Shown here: one piece after another, positions 17,970-26,326 of the stretch
Numbering within the stretch: the first letter of the stretch is position 1
Layout: each line of letters starts with the position of its first letter
Assembly (NCBI RefSeq): GCF_022354825.1
Contig: NZ_CP031168.1
Coordinates: 3,597,501-3,661,500 of the forward strand
DNA length: 64,000 nt
DNA from: Paenibacillus sp. H1-7
GTDB lineage: Bacteria > Bacillota > Bacilli > Paenibacillales > NBRC-103111
Direction of reading: 5' to 3'
The notes under the pieces: model-generated
The model's input: only the letters and a program-made list of their open reading frames with translations
Database searches by the model: none
Told to the model about the DNA's origin: nothing
Program-made: the position numbers and the translations under genes

Positions 17970-19490
17970 ATGCCAGAATCTTTAGTTATTCCAGCCGTGA
18001 TAGTAGGGGTCATACTCGTTTTCGGACTCGCATTCTGGGCGCGGTACAAAACGGTAAGCCCTGACGAAGCAATGATCGTAACCGGATCGTTCCTCGGCGC
18101 GAAAAACGTCATGACGGACGATTCCGGGAGAAAAATCAAGATCGTCCGCGGCGGAGGCGCATTTATTATTCCGATATTCCAGCAGTCCCAGTTTCTTTCT
18201 CTGCTATCCCATAAGCTGGACGTTTCCACTCCGGAGGTCTATACGGAGCAGGGCGTGCCCGTAATGGCTGACGGCGTGGCGATCATCAAGATCGGCGGCA
18301 GCGTCGAGGATGTAGCGACTGCGGCTGAGCAATTCATGGGCAAGCCGACGGAAGCCTTGAAGGGAGAGGCGCAGGAGGTGCTGGAAGGGCATCTTCGCGC
18401 AATTCTGGGCTCCATGACGGTGGAGGAGGTTTACCGCAACCGCGATAAATTCGCTCAGGAAGTGCAGGGCGTTGCTGCGAAGGATTTGAAGAAGATGGGC
18501 TTGCAAATCGTTTCCTTCACGATTAAGGATTTGCGCGACAAGCACGGTTACCTGGATGCGTTAGGTAAGCCGCGAATCGCAGCGGTGAAGCGCGATGCGG
18601 AGATTGCCGAAGCGGAGGCGGTCCGGGATGCGAGGATCCAGAAAGCCCGCGCCGAGGAGGAAGGGCAGAAGGCCGAGCTGCTTCGGGACACGAATATCGC
18701 CGAAGCGTCGAAGGAGAAGGAGCTGAAGGTCGCTAGCTTCAAGCGCGAGCAGGATACGGCGCGCGCGGAAGCCGACCAAGCGTACAATATTCATGAGGCC
18801 CGCGCGAAGCAAAGCGTGGTCGAGGAGCAGATGAAAGTCGAGCTCGTTCGCAAAGAGCGCGAAATCGACCTCGAGGCGAAGGAAATTCTTCGCCGCGAGA
18901 AGCAATACGACGCCGAGGTGAAGAAGAAGGCGGACGCGGACCGTTACGCCGTCGAGCAAGCGGCCGAGGCGGATAAAGCGAAGCGTCTGCGCGAAGCCGA
19001 CGCGCTGCAGTACCGCATCGAGGCGGAGGCGAAGGCGAATGCCGAGCAGAAGCGGCTCGAGGGCTTGGCTGTGGCGGATGCGGAGCGGGCCAAAGGTACG
19101 GCCGATGCGGAGGTTATCCGCCTGCGCGGTTTGGCCGAGGCCGAAGCGAAGCAGAAGCTTGCCGAGGCGTTCGAGAAGTTCGGCGAGGCCGCGGTGCTCG
19201 ACATCATCGTGAAGATGCTGCCGGAGCTCGCCGGCAAAGTGGCGGAGCCGATCAAAGGCATCGACAAGCTGACGGTGGTCGATACGGGACACGGCGAAGG
19301 AGCCGCCCGCGTGAGCAACTACGTCACTTCGCTCATGGCTACGGCGCCGGAAATGCTCAAAAGCGTGAGCGGCATCGATCTCGAGAAGCTCGTGAAGGGG
19401 CTGACCCAGCGCGGTCAAAGTCCGGCGGCAGCGCCTAAAGCGGCCGAGATTGCTCCCGCATCCGCAGGTTCGACAGAAACTGCATCGTAA
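17970..19490 (+). CDS. floT: Flotillin FloT (YuaG)
   Basis: A 506-aa flotillin. A hydrophobic hairpin at about residues 5-25 inserts in the membrane, an SPFH/PHB domain follows to about residue 200, then a long coiled coil with many EA/AE repeats to about 400, and a C-terminal oligomerisation part. It scaffolds membrane microdomains that affect signalling, secretion and wall synthesis. The ATG at 17970 is better placed than that at 17964 relative to AGAGGAGAG. The repetitive GC-rich DNA in 18600-19150 reflects the coiled-coil codons. Terminator follows. Confidence 0.95.
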   Translation: MPESLVIPAVIVGVILVFGLAFWARYKTVSPDEAMIVTGSFLGAKNVMTDDSGRKIKIVRGGGAFIIPIFQQSQFLSLLSHKLDVSTPEVYTEQGVPVMADGVAIIKIGGSVEDVATAAEQFMGKPTEALKGEAQEVLEGHLRAILGSMTVEEVYRNRDKFAQEVQGVAAKDLKKMGLQIVSFTIKDLRDKHGYLDALGKPRIAAVKRDAEIAEAEAVRDARIQKARAEEEGQKAELLRDTNIAEASKEKELKVASFKREQDTARAEADQAYNIHEARAKQSVVEEQMKVELVRKEREIDLEAKEILRREKQYDAEVKKKADADRYAVEQAAEADKAKRLREADALQYRIEAEAKANAEQKRLEGLAVADAERAKGTADAEVIRLRGLAEAEAKQKLAEAFEKFGEAAVLDIIVKMLPELAGKVAEPIKGIDKLTVVDTGHGEGAARVSNYVTSLMATAPEMLKSVSGIDLEKLVKGLTQRGQSPAAAPKAAEIAPASAGSTETAS

Positions 19491-19511
19491 TTAAGTTTGA
19501 TCCCTTAAGCA

Positions 19512-19557
19512 TCGACCCGGGTTCTTCGCAAGAAGACGCCCGGGTCGTCTTTTTTTC
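19512..19557 (+). terminator. Terminator of the yuaF-floT operon
   Basis: GACCCGGG pairs with CCCGGGTC with an inner TTCTTC/GAAGA helix, followed by a T-run. Confidence 0.88.
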
Positions 19558-19689
19558 TACGCATGGACTGCGCAATTATTGGCGCTTTTTTCATTGAACA
19601 AACAAAGTAAACGAGCTATAGTAGAATGGATTCCAACTGTCAGGAGTTGGAACGCGAGCTGACACTAGGAGCAGGGAGATGGAAACCAT

Positions 19690-20247
19690 ATGACAGTCAA
19701 TTTTTGCGCAGCATGCGGTCATCCAATGGAAACCCGGGAAATCGGAGGAGCGGAACGACGGGCCTGTACGAGCTGCGATGCGGTTCACTGGGGCAACTAC
19801 AGCATCGGCGTCGGAGCTCTTGTAGTGAAGGATGACAAGGTGCTGCTCGTTCGCAGAGCCCAGGAGCCCGGCAAAGGGAATTGGACGAATCCCGGCGGCT
19901 ATATCGAGCAGTTGGAGCCGATCGAGGAGACTATCGTCCGCGAGGTGCTCGAAGAAACGGGTGTCCATACGCGAGTGAAGGGTATTGTCGCATTGCGCGA
20001 TCAACCAAGACAGATTCATAACATTTACATCGCCTTTGAAATGGATTATGTCGATGGAGAACCGAAACCGGATGAAGTGGAAGTGGACGCTGCCGGTTTT
20101 TTCACATTGGAGGAAATGAAGTCGATGAAGGTCGCGAGCTTCACCCAATGGCTCGTAGATGTGGCACTGAACGGCAAGTCGGACGGATTGCTTCCTGACC
20201 GGGAGCCGCTTGTTCATCTTAACGGATATGGAATATTTCGGGTGTAG
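19690..20247 (+). CDS. NUDIX hydrolase with N-terminal zinc ribbon
   Basis: A 185-aa enzyme. Cys6, Cys9, Cys26 and Cys29 form a zinc ribbon like that of NADH pyrophosphatase NudC. The NUDIX box is complete at residues 70-92: G70, E76, R84-E85, E88-E89, G91, spaced as G-x5-E-x7-RE-x2-EE-x-G. It should hydrolyse a nucleoside diphosphate linked to another group in the cytoplasm; NAD(H), ADP-ribose or nucleotides are all possible. It lacks the SQPWPFPxS signature of true NudC. Monocistronic between a terminator and the oxidoreductase promoter region. Confidence 0.88.
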   Translation: MTVNFCAACGHPMETREIGGAERRACTSCDAVHWGNYSIGVGALVVKDDKVLLVRRAQEPGKGNWTNPGGYIEQLEPIEETIVREVLEETGVHTRVKGIVALRDQPRQIHNIYIAFEMDYVDGEPKPDEVEVDAAGFFTLEEMKSMKVASFTQWLVDVALNGKSDGLLPDREPLVHLNGYGIFRV

Positions 20248-20351
20248 CGGAGAAAAAAGTTTTTGGTAAAAAAGGAATTTGTCGATCTATTCCGAATATA
20301 AATAATATTTAGATACTCTTGCTGCAGTCTATTCTCGAAAGGAGTCATGCA

Positions 20352-21359
20352 ATGGTTACGTTACCGAAAACGAACGAGCTGGGCTTTTTTGAAATCCGTC
20401 TTGAGTCCATAGGGGGACTTGGAGCGAATTTGGCCGGCAAAATGCTTGCAGAAGCCGGTGTAGTAGGTGCAGGATTAAACGGGGTTAGCTTCTCTTCTTA
20501 CGGTTCGGAGAAAAAAGGCTCCGCCGTAAAAGCGCATATTCGATTTTGCGATATCAACACGAATATCCGCGATACGTCTCCCGTAGAGAGACCTCATGTG
20601 GTTGGCGTATTTCATGAATCTTTGTCAAAAACGGTCAACGTCGTCAGCGGGATTTACGAGGACAGCCTGGTGCTGGTCAATTCCACGAAAACTCCCGAGG
20701 AGTTGAAGGAAAAGCTGAAAATGCGAGGCGGCACGATCGCTGTCATCGATGCCATCGGTATCGCAATCGAAGAGAAAAACCGGGTTAACATGGCCATGCT
20801 AGGCGCTTTGTTCCGGCTCTGTCCATTTTTGAACCCTGACACGATGAAGAATGTCATCCGCAAATCGCTGGAGAAGAAGTATCCTCAAGCCGTCCAACCT
20901 GCACTCAACACTTTTGAAAGAGGTTACAACGAAGTTCAATTCCAGACGTTCGATTTGCCGGAAGGGGAGCAAATGCCCGATTTCATCCGTCAGGATACTC
21001 CGGTTCTCGGTTTCGAAACCCAGCCTATGGGTGGTGTCATCACTAACCCGGGCAACAGTATATTGAAAGATTTGAGCATTTCCAGGGCCGGCATGATGCC
21101 CAACTTCGAGGAAGACAAATGTATTCATTGCGCCGCCTGTGATACGGTCTGTCCGGACTTTTGCTTCGTATGGGACGAACAGGCCGACAAAAAAGGACGT
21201 CCGCAAATGTTTTTGCAAGGGATCGATTATCAATACTGCAAAGGCTGCCTGAAGTGTGTACAGGCTTGCCCGACCGAGGCGCTGTCGTCGCTGCGTGAAA
21301 CGGACGGCTATGCCGAAGAGCACCGCGTGCCTCATCGATTTGATCTGGCTGCCAAATAA
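20352..21359 (+). CDS. 2-oxoacid:ferredoxin oxidoreductase, fused gamma + ferredoxin (delta) subunit
   Basis: A 335-aa fusion. Residues 10-190 are the gamma domain (RLESIGGLGANLAGKMLAEAG) and the C-terminal part carries two 4Fe-4S motifs, Cys257/260/263/267 and Cys296/299/302/306, each followed by Pro as in 2[4Fe-4S] ferredoxins. With the next gene it forms a complete 2-oxoacid:ferredoxin oxidoreductase that oxidatively decarboxylates a 2-oxoacid with CoA and reduces ferredoxin, or runs in reverse. ATG at 20352 follows GAAAGGAG. A possible promoter TTGTCG-N18-TAATAT lies at 20279-20308. Substrate (pyruvate, 2-oxoglutarate or aryl/branched acids) cannot be fixed from sequence. Confidence 0.9.
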   Translation: MVTLPKTNELGFFEIRLESIGGLGANLAGKMLAEAGVVGAGLNGVSFSSYGSEKKGSAVKAHIRFCDINTNIRDTSPVERPHVVGVFHESLSKTVNVVSGIYEDSLVLVNSTKTPEELKEKLKMRGGTIAVIDAIGIAIEEKNRVNMAMLGALFRLCPFLNPDTMKNVIRKSLEKKYPQAVQPALNTFERGYNEVQFQTFDLPEGEQMPDFIRQDTPVLGFETQPMGGVITNPGNSILKDLSISRAGMMPNFEEDKCIHCAACDTVCPDFCFVWDEQADKKGRPQMFLQGIDYQYCKGCLKCVQACPTEALSSLRETDGYAEEHRVPHRFDLAAK

Positions 21360-21399
21360 GCATGCTATCCATAAGCTAACCTGAAAGGTGGAATTCCAG

Positions 21400-23706
21400 T
21401 TGGCCATTGAGATTAATAAAGAAATTTCTCAAGGAAAAGTAGAGCAGCGTATTGTATACGAATCCGGTAATGAGATGGCTGCTTATGCAGCGCACCAGAT
21501 CAATTATCATATTATGGGTTATTTTCCCATTTCCCCTTCGACGGAGGTCGCCCAATTTCTCGATTTAATGAAGGCTAACGGCCAGCACGATATCAAGCTG
21601 ATTCCGGCGGACGGAGAACACGGCTCCGCAGGCGTATGCTATGGCGCTTCTACTGCAGGTGGACGCGTGTTCAATGCTACGAGCGCCAACGGTTACCTGT
21701 ATATGCTGGAGCAGATGCCGGTTCAATCGGGAACACGGTTTCCGATGGTCATGAACCTCGTGTGCCGTTCGGTTTCGGGGCCGCTCGATATTCACGGCGA
21801 TCATTCCGACTTGTATTACGCATTGAATACAGGCTGGCCGATCCTGATGTGCCGCGACCCGCAAGCCGTTTACGATATGAACATTATGGCGCTCAAATTA
21901 GCGGAGGACCCTGAGGTTCGCCTGCCTGTCTTGGTAGCATCCGACGGCTACTTCACTTCTCACCAAAAGCGCCGCGTCCAAACGTTCGCAAAACGTGAAG
22001 ATGTGCACGCTTTCATCGGGGAGAAGCCGCCGACGGGATTCGCCGATACGCTGGACCGGGAGCATCCGATTACCGTAGGCCCGTACATGAACGAGCCGGA
22101 CTACATTAACAACTGCTACCAGCAGTCGGTTGCAATGTACAATGCCGAACGCGTTTACGACCGTATCCGGGAAGAGTATGCCGAGCTGACCGGCCGGGAC
22201 TACCCGATTCTGGACTTGTACCGGATGGAGGACGCCGAGGTAGCCGTATTCCTGATGAACTCCGCGTCGGAGATCATCAAGGACGTTGTCGACCAGCTGC
22301 GCTCTCAAGGCATCAAAGCCGGTTCGATCGCGCCTAACATGATCCGTCCGTTCCCGCAAAAGGCTATCGCCGAAGCTCTCAAGAACGTGAAGGCTTTGAC
22401 AGTGGGCGACCGTGCTGATTCCTACGGCGGACACGGCGGTAACATGGTGAATGAGATCAAGGCGGCTCTGTTCACTCACGGCAACCGCGATACGATGGTT
22501 ATCAGCCGTATTTACGGGCTTGGCGGCAAAGACTTTTATGCCGAGGACGGCCATAATATGTTCAAGTTCGCGATCGAAGCTCTGGATAAGGGCAAGGTCG
22601 AAGTACCGTTCGATTATTACGGACACACGCCGGGCGACCCTGCAAAAGCGCCGAAGCGCGTGCTGAATCCGATGAAATATGAGGATTTGAAAACCGGTCT
22701 TATTACGGTAACGCCGGATGAAGCCAGCGGCAAGCTGAATGTGCGGATTCCGCCGCTCCGTTCCTTGACCAAGAAGCCGAAGCGGATCGCTCCGGGGCAC
22801 GGCGCCTGTCCGGGCTGCGGTATTTTCTCGGGTCTCGAGCTGTTCTTCAAAGGGATCGAAGGCGATATCGTAGCCTTGTTCCACACGGGCTGCGCCATGG
22901 TTGTTACCACGGGTTATCCATATTCGGCGCACAAAGCGACCTACATCCACAACTTGTTCCAAAACGGTGCGGCGACGCTGTCCGGTGTGGTGGAAATGTT
23001 CTGGGAGCGGAAAAAACGGGGCGAGCTCGATGAGCTGAACCTGAAGGATGACTTTACTTTCGTCATGATCACCGGTGACGGCGGTATGGATATCGGGATG
23101 GGACCGGCAATCGGAGCCGCACTGCGCAATCATAAAATGATCATTCTTGAATATGATAACGAAGGCTATATGAACACCGGCGCTCAGTTGTCGTACTCGA
23201 CACCGATGGGACATAGAACGTCCACGTCGAATGTCGGCTCGAAGCAGGGCGGCAAAGTGTTCCACCATAAAGATACGGCTCAAATTATGGCTGCGACCCA
23301 TATCCCGTATGTTTTCACCGGTTCGGAAGCATTCCCTCAGGATTTGGTCCGCAAAGCGGCCAAAGCTCAATGGTATGCTCAGAACGAGGGAATGGTATAC
23401 GGTAAAATTTTGATCGCATGCCCGCTGAACTGGCTGTCCGAGGATGAGCAGGGCTCCAACATTGTTGGCGCGGCGGTAGATTCCTGCTTCTTCCCGCTCT
23501 ATGAGATCGAGCACGGAGTCACGAACATTACGTACAATCCGGAGGACAAGAACAAGAAGGTTCCGTTGTCGGATTGGCTCAAAACGATGGGCAAAACGAA
23601 GCACATGGTGAAACCGGAGTACGAGGAATCGTACAAAATGTTCGAGGCGGAAGTAGAGCGCCGCTGGAACATGCTGAAGGCGAAGCACGAGAGCCCGTAC
23701 CTTTAA
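21400..23706 (+). CDS. 2-oxoacid:ferredoxin oxidoreductase, fused alpha + beta subunit
   Basis: A 768-aa fusion. Residues about 1-430 are the alpha (pyrimidine-binding) part, with FPISPSTEVAQ, DGEHGSAG and the SGPLDIHGDHSD loop. Residues about 450-768 are the beta part with the CPGCG iron-sulfur motif and the thiamine-diphosphate motif GDG at 559-561 running to LEYDNEGYMNTG. Start is TTG at 21400 with GAAAGGTGG at 8 nt; the in-frame GTG at 21388 lies inside that site. It is 40 bp downstream of the gamma/ferredoxin gene, giving a two-gene operon for what is usually four subunits. Confidence 0.92.
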   Translation: MAIEINKEISQGKVEQRIVYESGNEMAAYAAHQINYHIMGYFPISPSTEVAQFLDLMKANGQHDIKLIPADGEHGSAGVCYGASTAGGRVFNATSANGYLYMLEQMPVQSGTRFPMVMNLVCRSVSGPLDIHGDHSDLYYALNTGWPILMCRDPQAVYDMNIMALKLAEDPEVRLPVLVASDGYFTSHQKRRVQTFAKREDVHAFIGEKPPTGFADTLDREHPITVGPYMNEPDYINNCYQQSVAMYNAERVYDRIREEYAELTGRDYPILDLYRMEDAEVAVFLMNSASEIIKDVVDQLRSQGIKAGSIAPNMIRPFPQKAIAEALKNVKALTVGDRADSYGGHGGNMVNEIKAALFTHGNRDTMVISRIYGLGGKDFYAEDGHNMFKFAIEALDKGKVEVPFDYYGHTPGDPAKAPKRVLNPMKYEDLKTGLITVTPDEASGKLNVRIPPLRSLTKKPKRIAPGHGACPGCGIFSGLELFFKGIEGDIVALFHTGCAMVVTTGYPYSAHKATYIHNLFQNGAATLSGVVEMFWERKKRGELDELNLKDDFTFVMITGDGGMDIGMGPAIGAALRNHKMIILEYDNEGYMNTGAQLSYSTPMGHRTSTSNVGSKQGGKVFHHKDTAQIMAATHIPYVFTGSEAFPQDLVRKAAKAQWYAQNEGMVYGKILIACPLNWLSEDEQGSNIVGAAVDSCFFPLYEIEHGVTNITYNPEDKNKKVPLSDWLKTMGKTKHMVKPEYEESYKMFEAEVERRWNMLKAKHESPYL

Positions 23707-23714
23707 ACATCCCC

Positions 23715-23803
23715 AAAAAGTGAAGCAAAACTCTGGAGCGGATTCCGATTACTTTTCGGGGAGCCCCGGGGAAACATGCCTCAAAAAGTGAAGCGAAGCT
23801 CTG
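23715..23803. repeat. Pair of 21-bp direct repeats after the oxidoreductase operon
   Basis: The unit AAAAAGTGAAGCRAARCTCTG occurs at 23715-23735 and 23783-23803, differing at two positions. The intervening DNA holds CCCCGGGG-like short symmetry but no gene. Confidence 0.75.
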
Positions 23804-23804
23804 C

Positions 23805-23846
23805 ACAAAAAAGACACCATCTCCGATGGAGATCGTGTCTTTTTTC
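23805..23846 (+). terminator. Terminator of the oxidoreductase operon
   Basis: AAAAAGACAC pairs with GTGTCTTTTTT; inner stem ATCTCC/GGAGAT. Symmetric enough to act on both strands. Confidence 0.88.
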
Positions 23847-23878
23847 CACTATGATCCGAAGTAAAGGAGGCAGGCCCA

Positions 23879-24178
23879 ATGCCTTTTGTATTAAAGCATA
23901 AACAAACCTCGCAGTTGTATACATGCAATCTAATCAATGTATACCGGCTGCCTTACTACGGAACGAAATTTTGGGATTTCGAGGATGACGCCGCGACAAG
24001 CTATATTCCTTTTCTCGAATCCAAGGGCCAGCCTGTTGACGAATGGGAGCTGCTGGAGCTCTCCGAAAATCAGCTCAAGCTGTGCAATGTCAAGCTGAAG
24101 AATGATCCTCAGCTCATCCTTTTATGGGATGCAGAGACGCAGAAGGCTCGTGTAAGTACTTCTCCGTCAGAACCGTAA
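23879..24178 (+). CDS. Hypothetical 99-aa protein overlapping udk
   Basis: A soluble 99-aa protein rich in Leu, Tyr and Trp, starting at an ATG with AAAGGAGGC about 9 nt upstream, just after a terminator. No motif, membrane segment or signal is visible. Its last 65 bp run antisense over the end of the uridine kinase gene. The strong ribosome site and start placement argue that it is real; I do not recognise the family. Confidence 0.6.
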   Translation: MPFVLKHKQTSQLYTCNLINVYRLPYYGTKFWDFEDDAATSYIPFLESKGQPVDEWELLELSENQLKLCNVKLKNDPQLILLWDAETQKARVSTSPSEP

Positions 24179-24755
24179 GCAGGTTAATGCCGACTTCGTT
24201 ATGTCCGCCTTCGGGGATAATGATGTCGGCGTATTTTTTGGATGGCTCGATGAATGCTTCGTGCATTGGCTTGACGGTAGTCAAATATTGCTCATAAACC
24301 GATTCGATCGTACGGCCGCGTTCCTGCATGTCACGCAGCGCTCTTCTAAGGATTCGAACATCGGGGTCCGTATCCACAAATACTTTGATATCGAGAATGC
24401 TGCGGATCGGCTCGTCGGACAGTACGTGCAACCCTTCCAATATAACGATAGGATTAGGCTGCAGCCCCACCGTATCAAGGGAACGGGTATAAGTGGAGAA
24501 GTCATAGATCGGCGCGCTGACTGGATTTCCGCTTTTCAAGCTCTTCAAATGCTCCAGCAGAAGCTCATTGTCAAAAGCCAGAGGATGATCGTAATTGATC
24601 GCCTCCCGCTCGAAAAACTCCAAATGATTCTGGTTCATATAATAATCATCCTGGGAAATAAAGGTGACTTGTTCGCTGCCAAGCTTCTCTATTACGGAGC
24701 GGGCGACGGTTGTCTTGCCTGACCCTGTCCCACCGGCGATACCTATAATTAGCAT
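24114..24755 (-). CDS. udk: Uridine kinase
   Basis: A 213-aa P-loop kinase that phosphorylates uridine and cytidine to their monophosphates for pyrimidine salvage. Walker A is GGTGSGKTT near residues 8-16, followed by ISQDDYYM, YDHPLAFD with the substrate-binding Asp, and the lid region RRALRDMQERGRTIESV. Length matches Bacillus Udk (about 211). The C-terminal codons overlap the convergent 99-aa gene by 65 bp, yet the C-terminus (GVNLLTV-like GINLLTVLTEKYL) fits the family, so no truncation is needed. Confidence 0.95.
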   Translation of the reverse strand: MLIIGIAGGTGSGKTTVARSVIEKLGSEQVTFISQDDYYMNQNHLEFFEREAINYDHPLAFDNELLLEHLKSLKSGNPVSAPIYDFSTYTRSLDTVGLQPNPIVILEGLHVLSDEPIRSILDIKVFVDTDPDVRILRRALRDMQERGRTIESVYEQYLTTVKPMHEAFIEPSKKYADIIIPEGGHNEVGINLLTVLTEKYLHEPSASLHPIKG

Positions 24756-24907
24756 GAAACGATAACCCCTCCGAACGTGTACTTTTTAACAATATCAAGT
24801 ATTGTAGCACAAACAGTTTGCGGTTTCGAGCGCCTCATAATTGTTGCGAAACATGGCAAAATAATCGTGGACTTCAAGCCCACATCCAACAAGAATTGAG
24901 GTGCATC

Positions 24908-25723
24908 ATGAGCTTACAAACGTTACAAAAACCGAAGGCTGCTTATCCGGAGCTCAAGGATAAAATTGCCGTCGTTACCGGGGCCGGTTCGGGGATCGGA
25001 CGAGCCGCGGCGCTCGCGTTGGCGGCGCAGGGGGCGAAGATCGGCCTTCTAGATTTGAAGGATAGCCGGACCGAGCAGGTGAAGGCAGAGATCGAATCGT
25101 TGCAAACAGAAGCCATTATGGCCGATGTGGACGTCTCCGACCCTGAGAGATTACGCGAAGCCATAGAAAAGGTAGGCAAGCAATGGGGTAAGATCGATAT
25201 TGTGTTTGCCAATGCAGGCATCAACGGCGTTCAGACGCCAATCGAGGACATGAAGCCGGAGGACTGGGACCATACGCTGTCCACCAACCTCAAGGGAACG
25301 TTTCTGACCGTGAAATACGCAATTCCTTATATGAAAAATGAGGGCGGCAGCATCATTGTCACCAGTTCGATTAACGGGAACCGGGTGTTCTCCAACTTCG
25401 GCATGGCTGCTTACAGCACGTCCAAGGCTGGGCAAGTAGCATTTGCCAAAATGGCTGCGTTGGAATTGGCCCGTTACAAAATCCGCGTCAATGCGATTTG
25501 CCCGGGGTCCATTCAAACTCACATCAGTGAGAGCACGCATCCGACGCCCGAGCTGAACAAAATAAAAATTCCGGTTCAGTACCCGCAAGGCAGCCAGCCT
25601 CTGGAGCACGGTCCGGGTCAGCCGGAGCAAGTAGGCGATCTCATCGCTTTCCTGGCCTCGAATGCGTCCAGTCATATTTCCGGGACCGAGATGTATATTG
25701 ACGGAGTGGAATCGCTGCTATAA
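24908..25723 (+). CDS. Short-chain dehydrogenase/reductase (classical SDR)
   Basis: A 271-aa NAD(P)-dependent oxidoreductase. Cofactor motif TGAGSGIG is at residues 24-31, the NAG motif follows in FANAGING, the catalytic Ser is at 153-154 (TSSING), Tyr169 and Lys173 form YxxxK, and NAICPG closes the cofactor site. Asp after the second strand (LLDLKD) suggests NAD rather than NADP preference. ATG at 24908 follows GAGGTG; an in-frame ATG at 24818 lacks a ribosome site and would add an unusual N-terminus. Substrate unknown; 3-oxoacyl or sugar/alcohol dehydrogenase activity are both possible. Confidence 0.9.
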   Translation: MSLQTLQKPKAAYPELKDKIAVVTGAGSGIGRAAALALAAQGAKIGLLDLKDSRTEQVKAEIESLQTEAIMADVDVSDPERLREAIEKVGKQWGKIDIVFANAGINGVQTPIEDMKPEDWDHTLSTNLKGTFLTVKYAIPYMKNEGGSIIVTSSINGNRVFSNFGMAAYSTSKAGQVAFAKMAALELARYKIRVNAICPGSIQTHISESTHPTPELNKIKIPVQYPQGSQPLEHGPGQPEQVGDLIAFLASNASSHISGTEMYIDGVESLL

Positions 25724-25756
25724 TGTAACGGCAACTCCCGCTATGCAGCCCCATTT

Positions 25757-25800
25757 AGCCTGAAGCATCCGCAAAATAATTATGCTTCAGGCTTTTTCTC
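25757..25800 (+). terminator. Terminator of the SDR gene
   Basis: AGCCTGAAGCAT pairs perfectly with ATGCTTCAGGCT, followed by TTTTTCTC. Confidence 0.9.
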
Positions 25801-25926
25801 ATTAGGAAAGAACGTGCGTACATCCCCGGATTGTGGTATGCTGGTTGAAAGCTTCGAAGGAGACAAGAATCCAGAGCTTCCGTCCCGCCGTTAAAGTCAC
25901 GGAACACAGAAGAAGGAGGATTTCTT

Positions 25927-26319
25927 ATGAATGAGAACTTTATCCAGATCAAATCGATCGAAGGCGATTTAAAGCTGTCGCACAAGAAAAGAGACTTCGG
26001 TATCACCGTCTCCACAAAGGAGGTAGTCTACCAGAAGCCTCATGCCAATTACCATTTGAAGCTGGAGGACATTATCAGCGTGGTGCCTTTCGACACCTCA
26101 TCCTTGAAAAGCATCGCTTTTCATAACCGGAAAAGTCAAGGCAGCGAGCTGATGAATATGTCGGCCGGCATGCAGCACTACAAGATCTATGTCCGCAGCG
26201 CTACCGTCCATAACCGCAGCGGGATCTTCACGCTTGGGGCGGTACAGTTTATTTTGCCGATTCACCATGATTTGCTGCTGGCTATCTCCAAATACGGCGG
26301 CCTAAGCGCAGTCATATAA
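25927..26319 (+). CDS. Hypothetical 130-aa protein
   Basis: A soluble 130-aa protein with alternating beta-strand character (IQIKSIEGDLKLSHK, YQKPHANYHLKLEDIISVVPF, YKIYVRSATVHNRSG). The start follows AGAAGGAGG. The all-beta pattern with a conserved-looking LKLEDIISV turn could be a PH-like barrel, but I do not recognise a family. It ends 7 bp before the convergent metallophosphoesterase gene with no terminator between the two. Confidence 0.65.
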   Translation: MNENFIQIKSIEGDLKLSHKKRDFGITVSTKEVVYQKPHANYHLKLEDIISVVPFDTSSLKSIAFHNRKSQGSELMNMSAGMQHYKIYVRSATVHNRSGIFTLGAVQFILPIHHDLLLAISKYGGLSAVI

Positions 26320-26326
26320 CCGTTCG

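Noticed and set aside
18561..19418. Antisense frames and repeat-like DNA within floT
   Set aside because: The repetition comes from GCG-GAG-type codons of the Glu/Ala coiled coil; not a CRISPR or tandem-repeat locus.
21898..23688. 596-codon frame antisense to the alpha-beta oxidoreductase gene
   Set aside because: Arg/His-rich composition typical of antisense frames, no start signal, and the sense gene is unmistakable.
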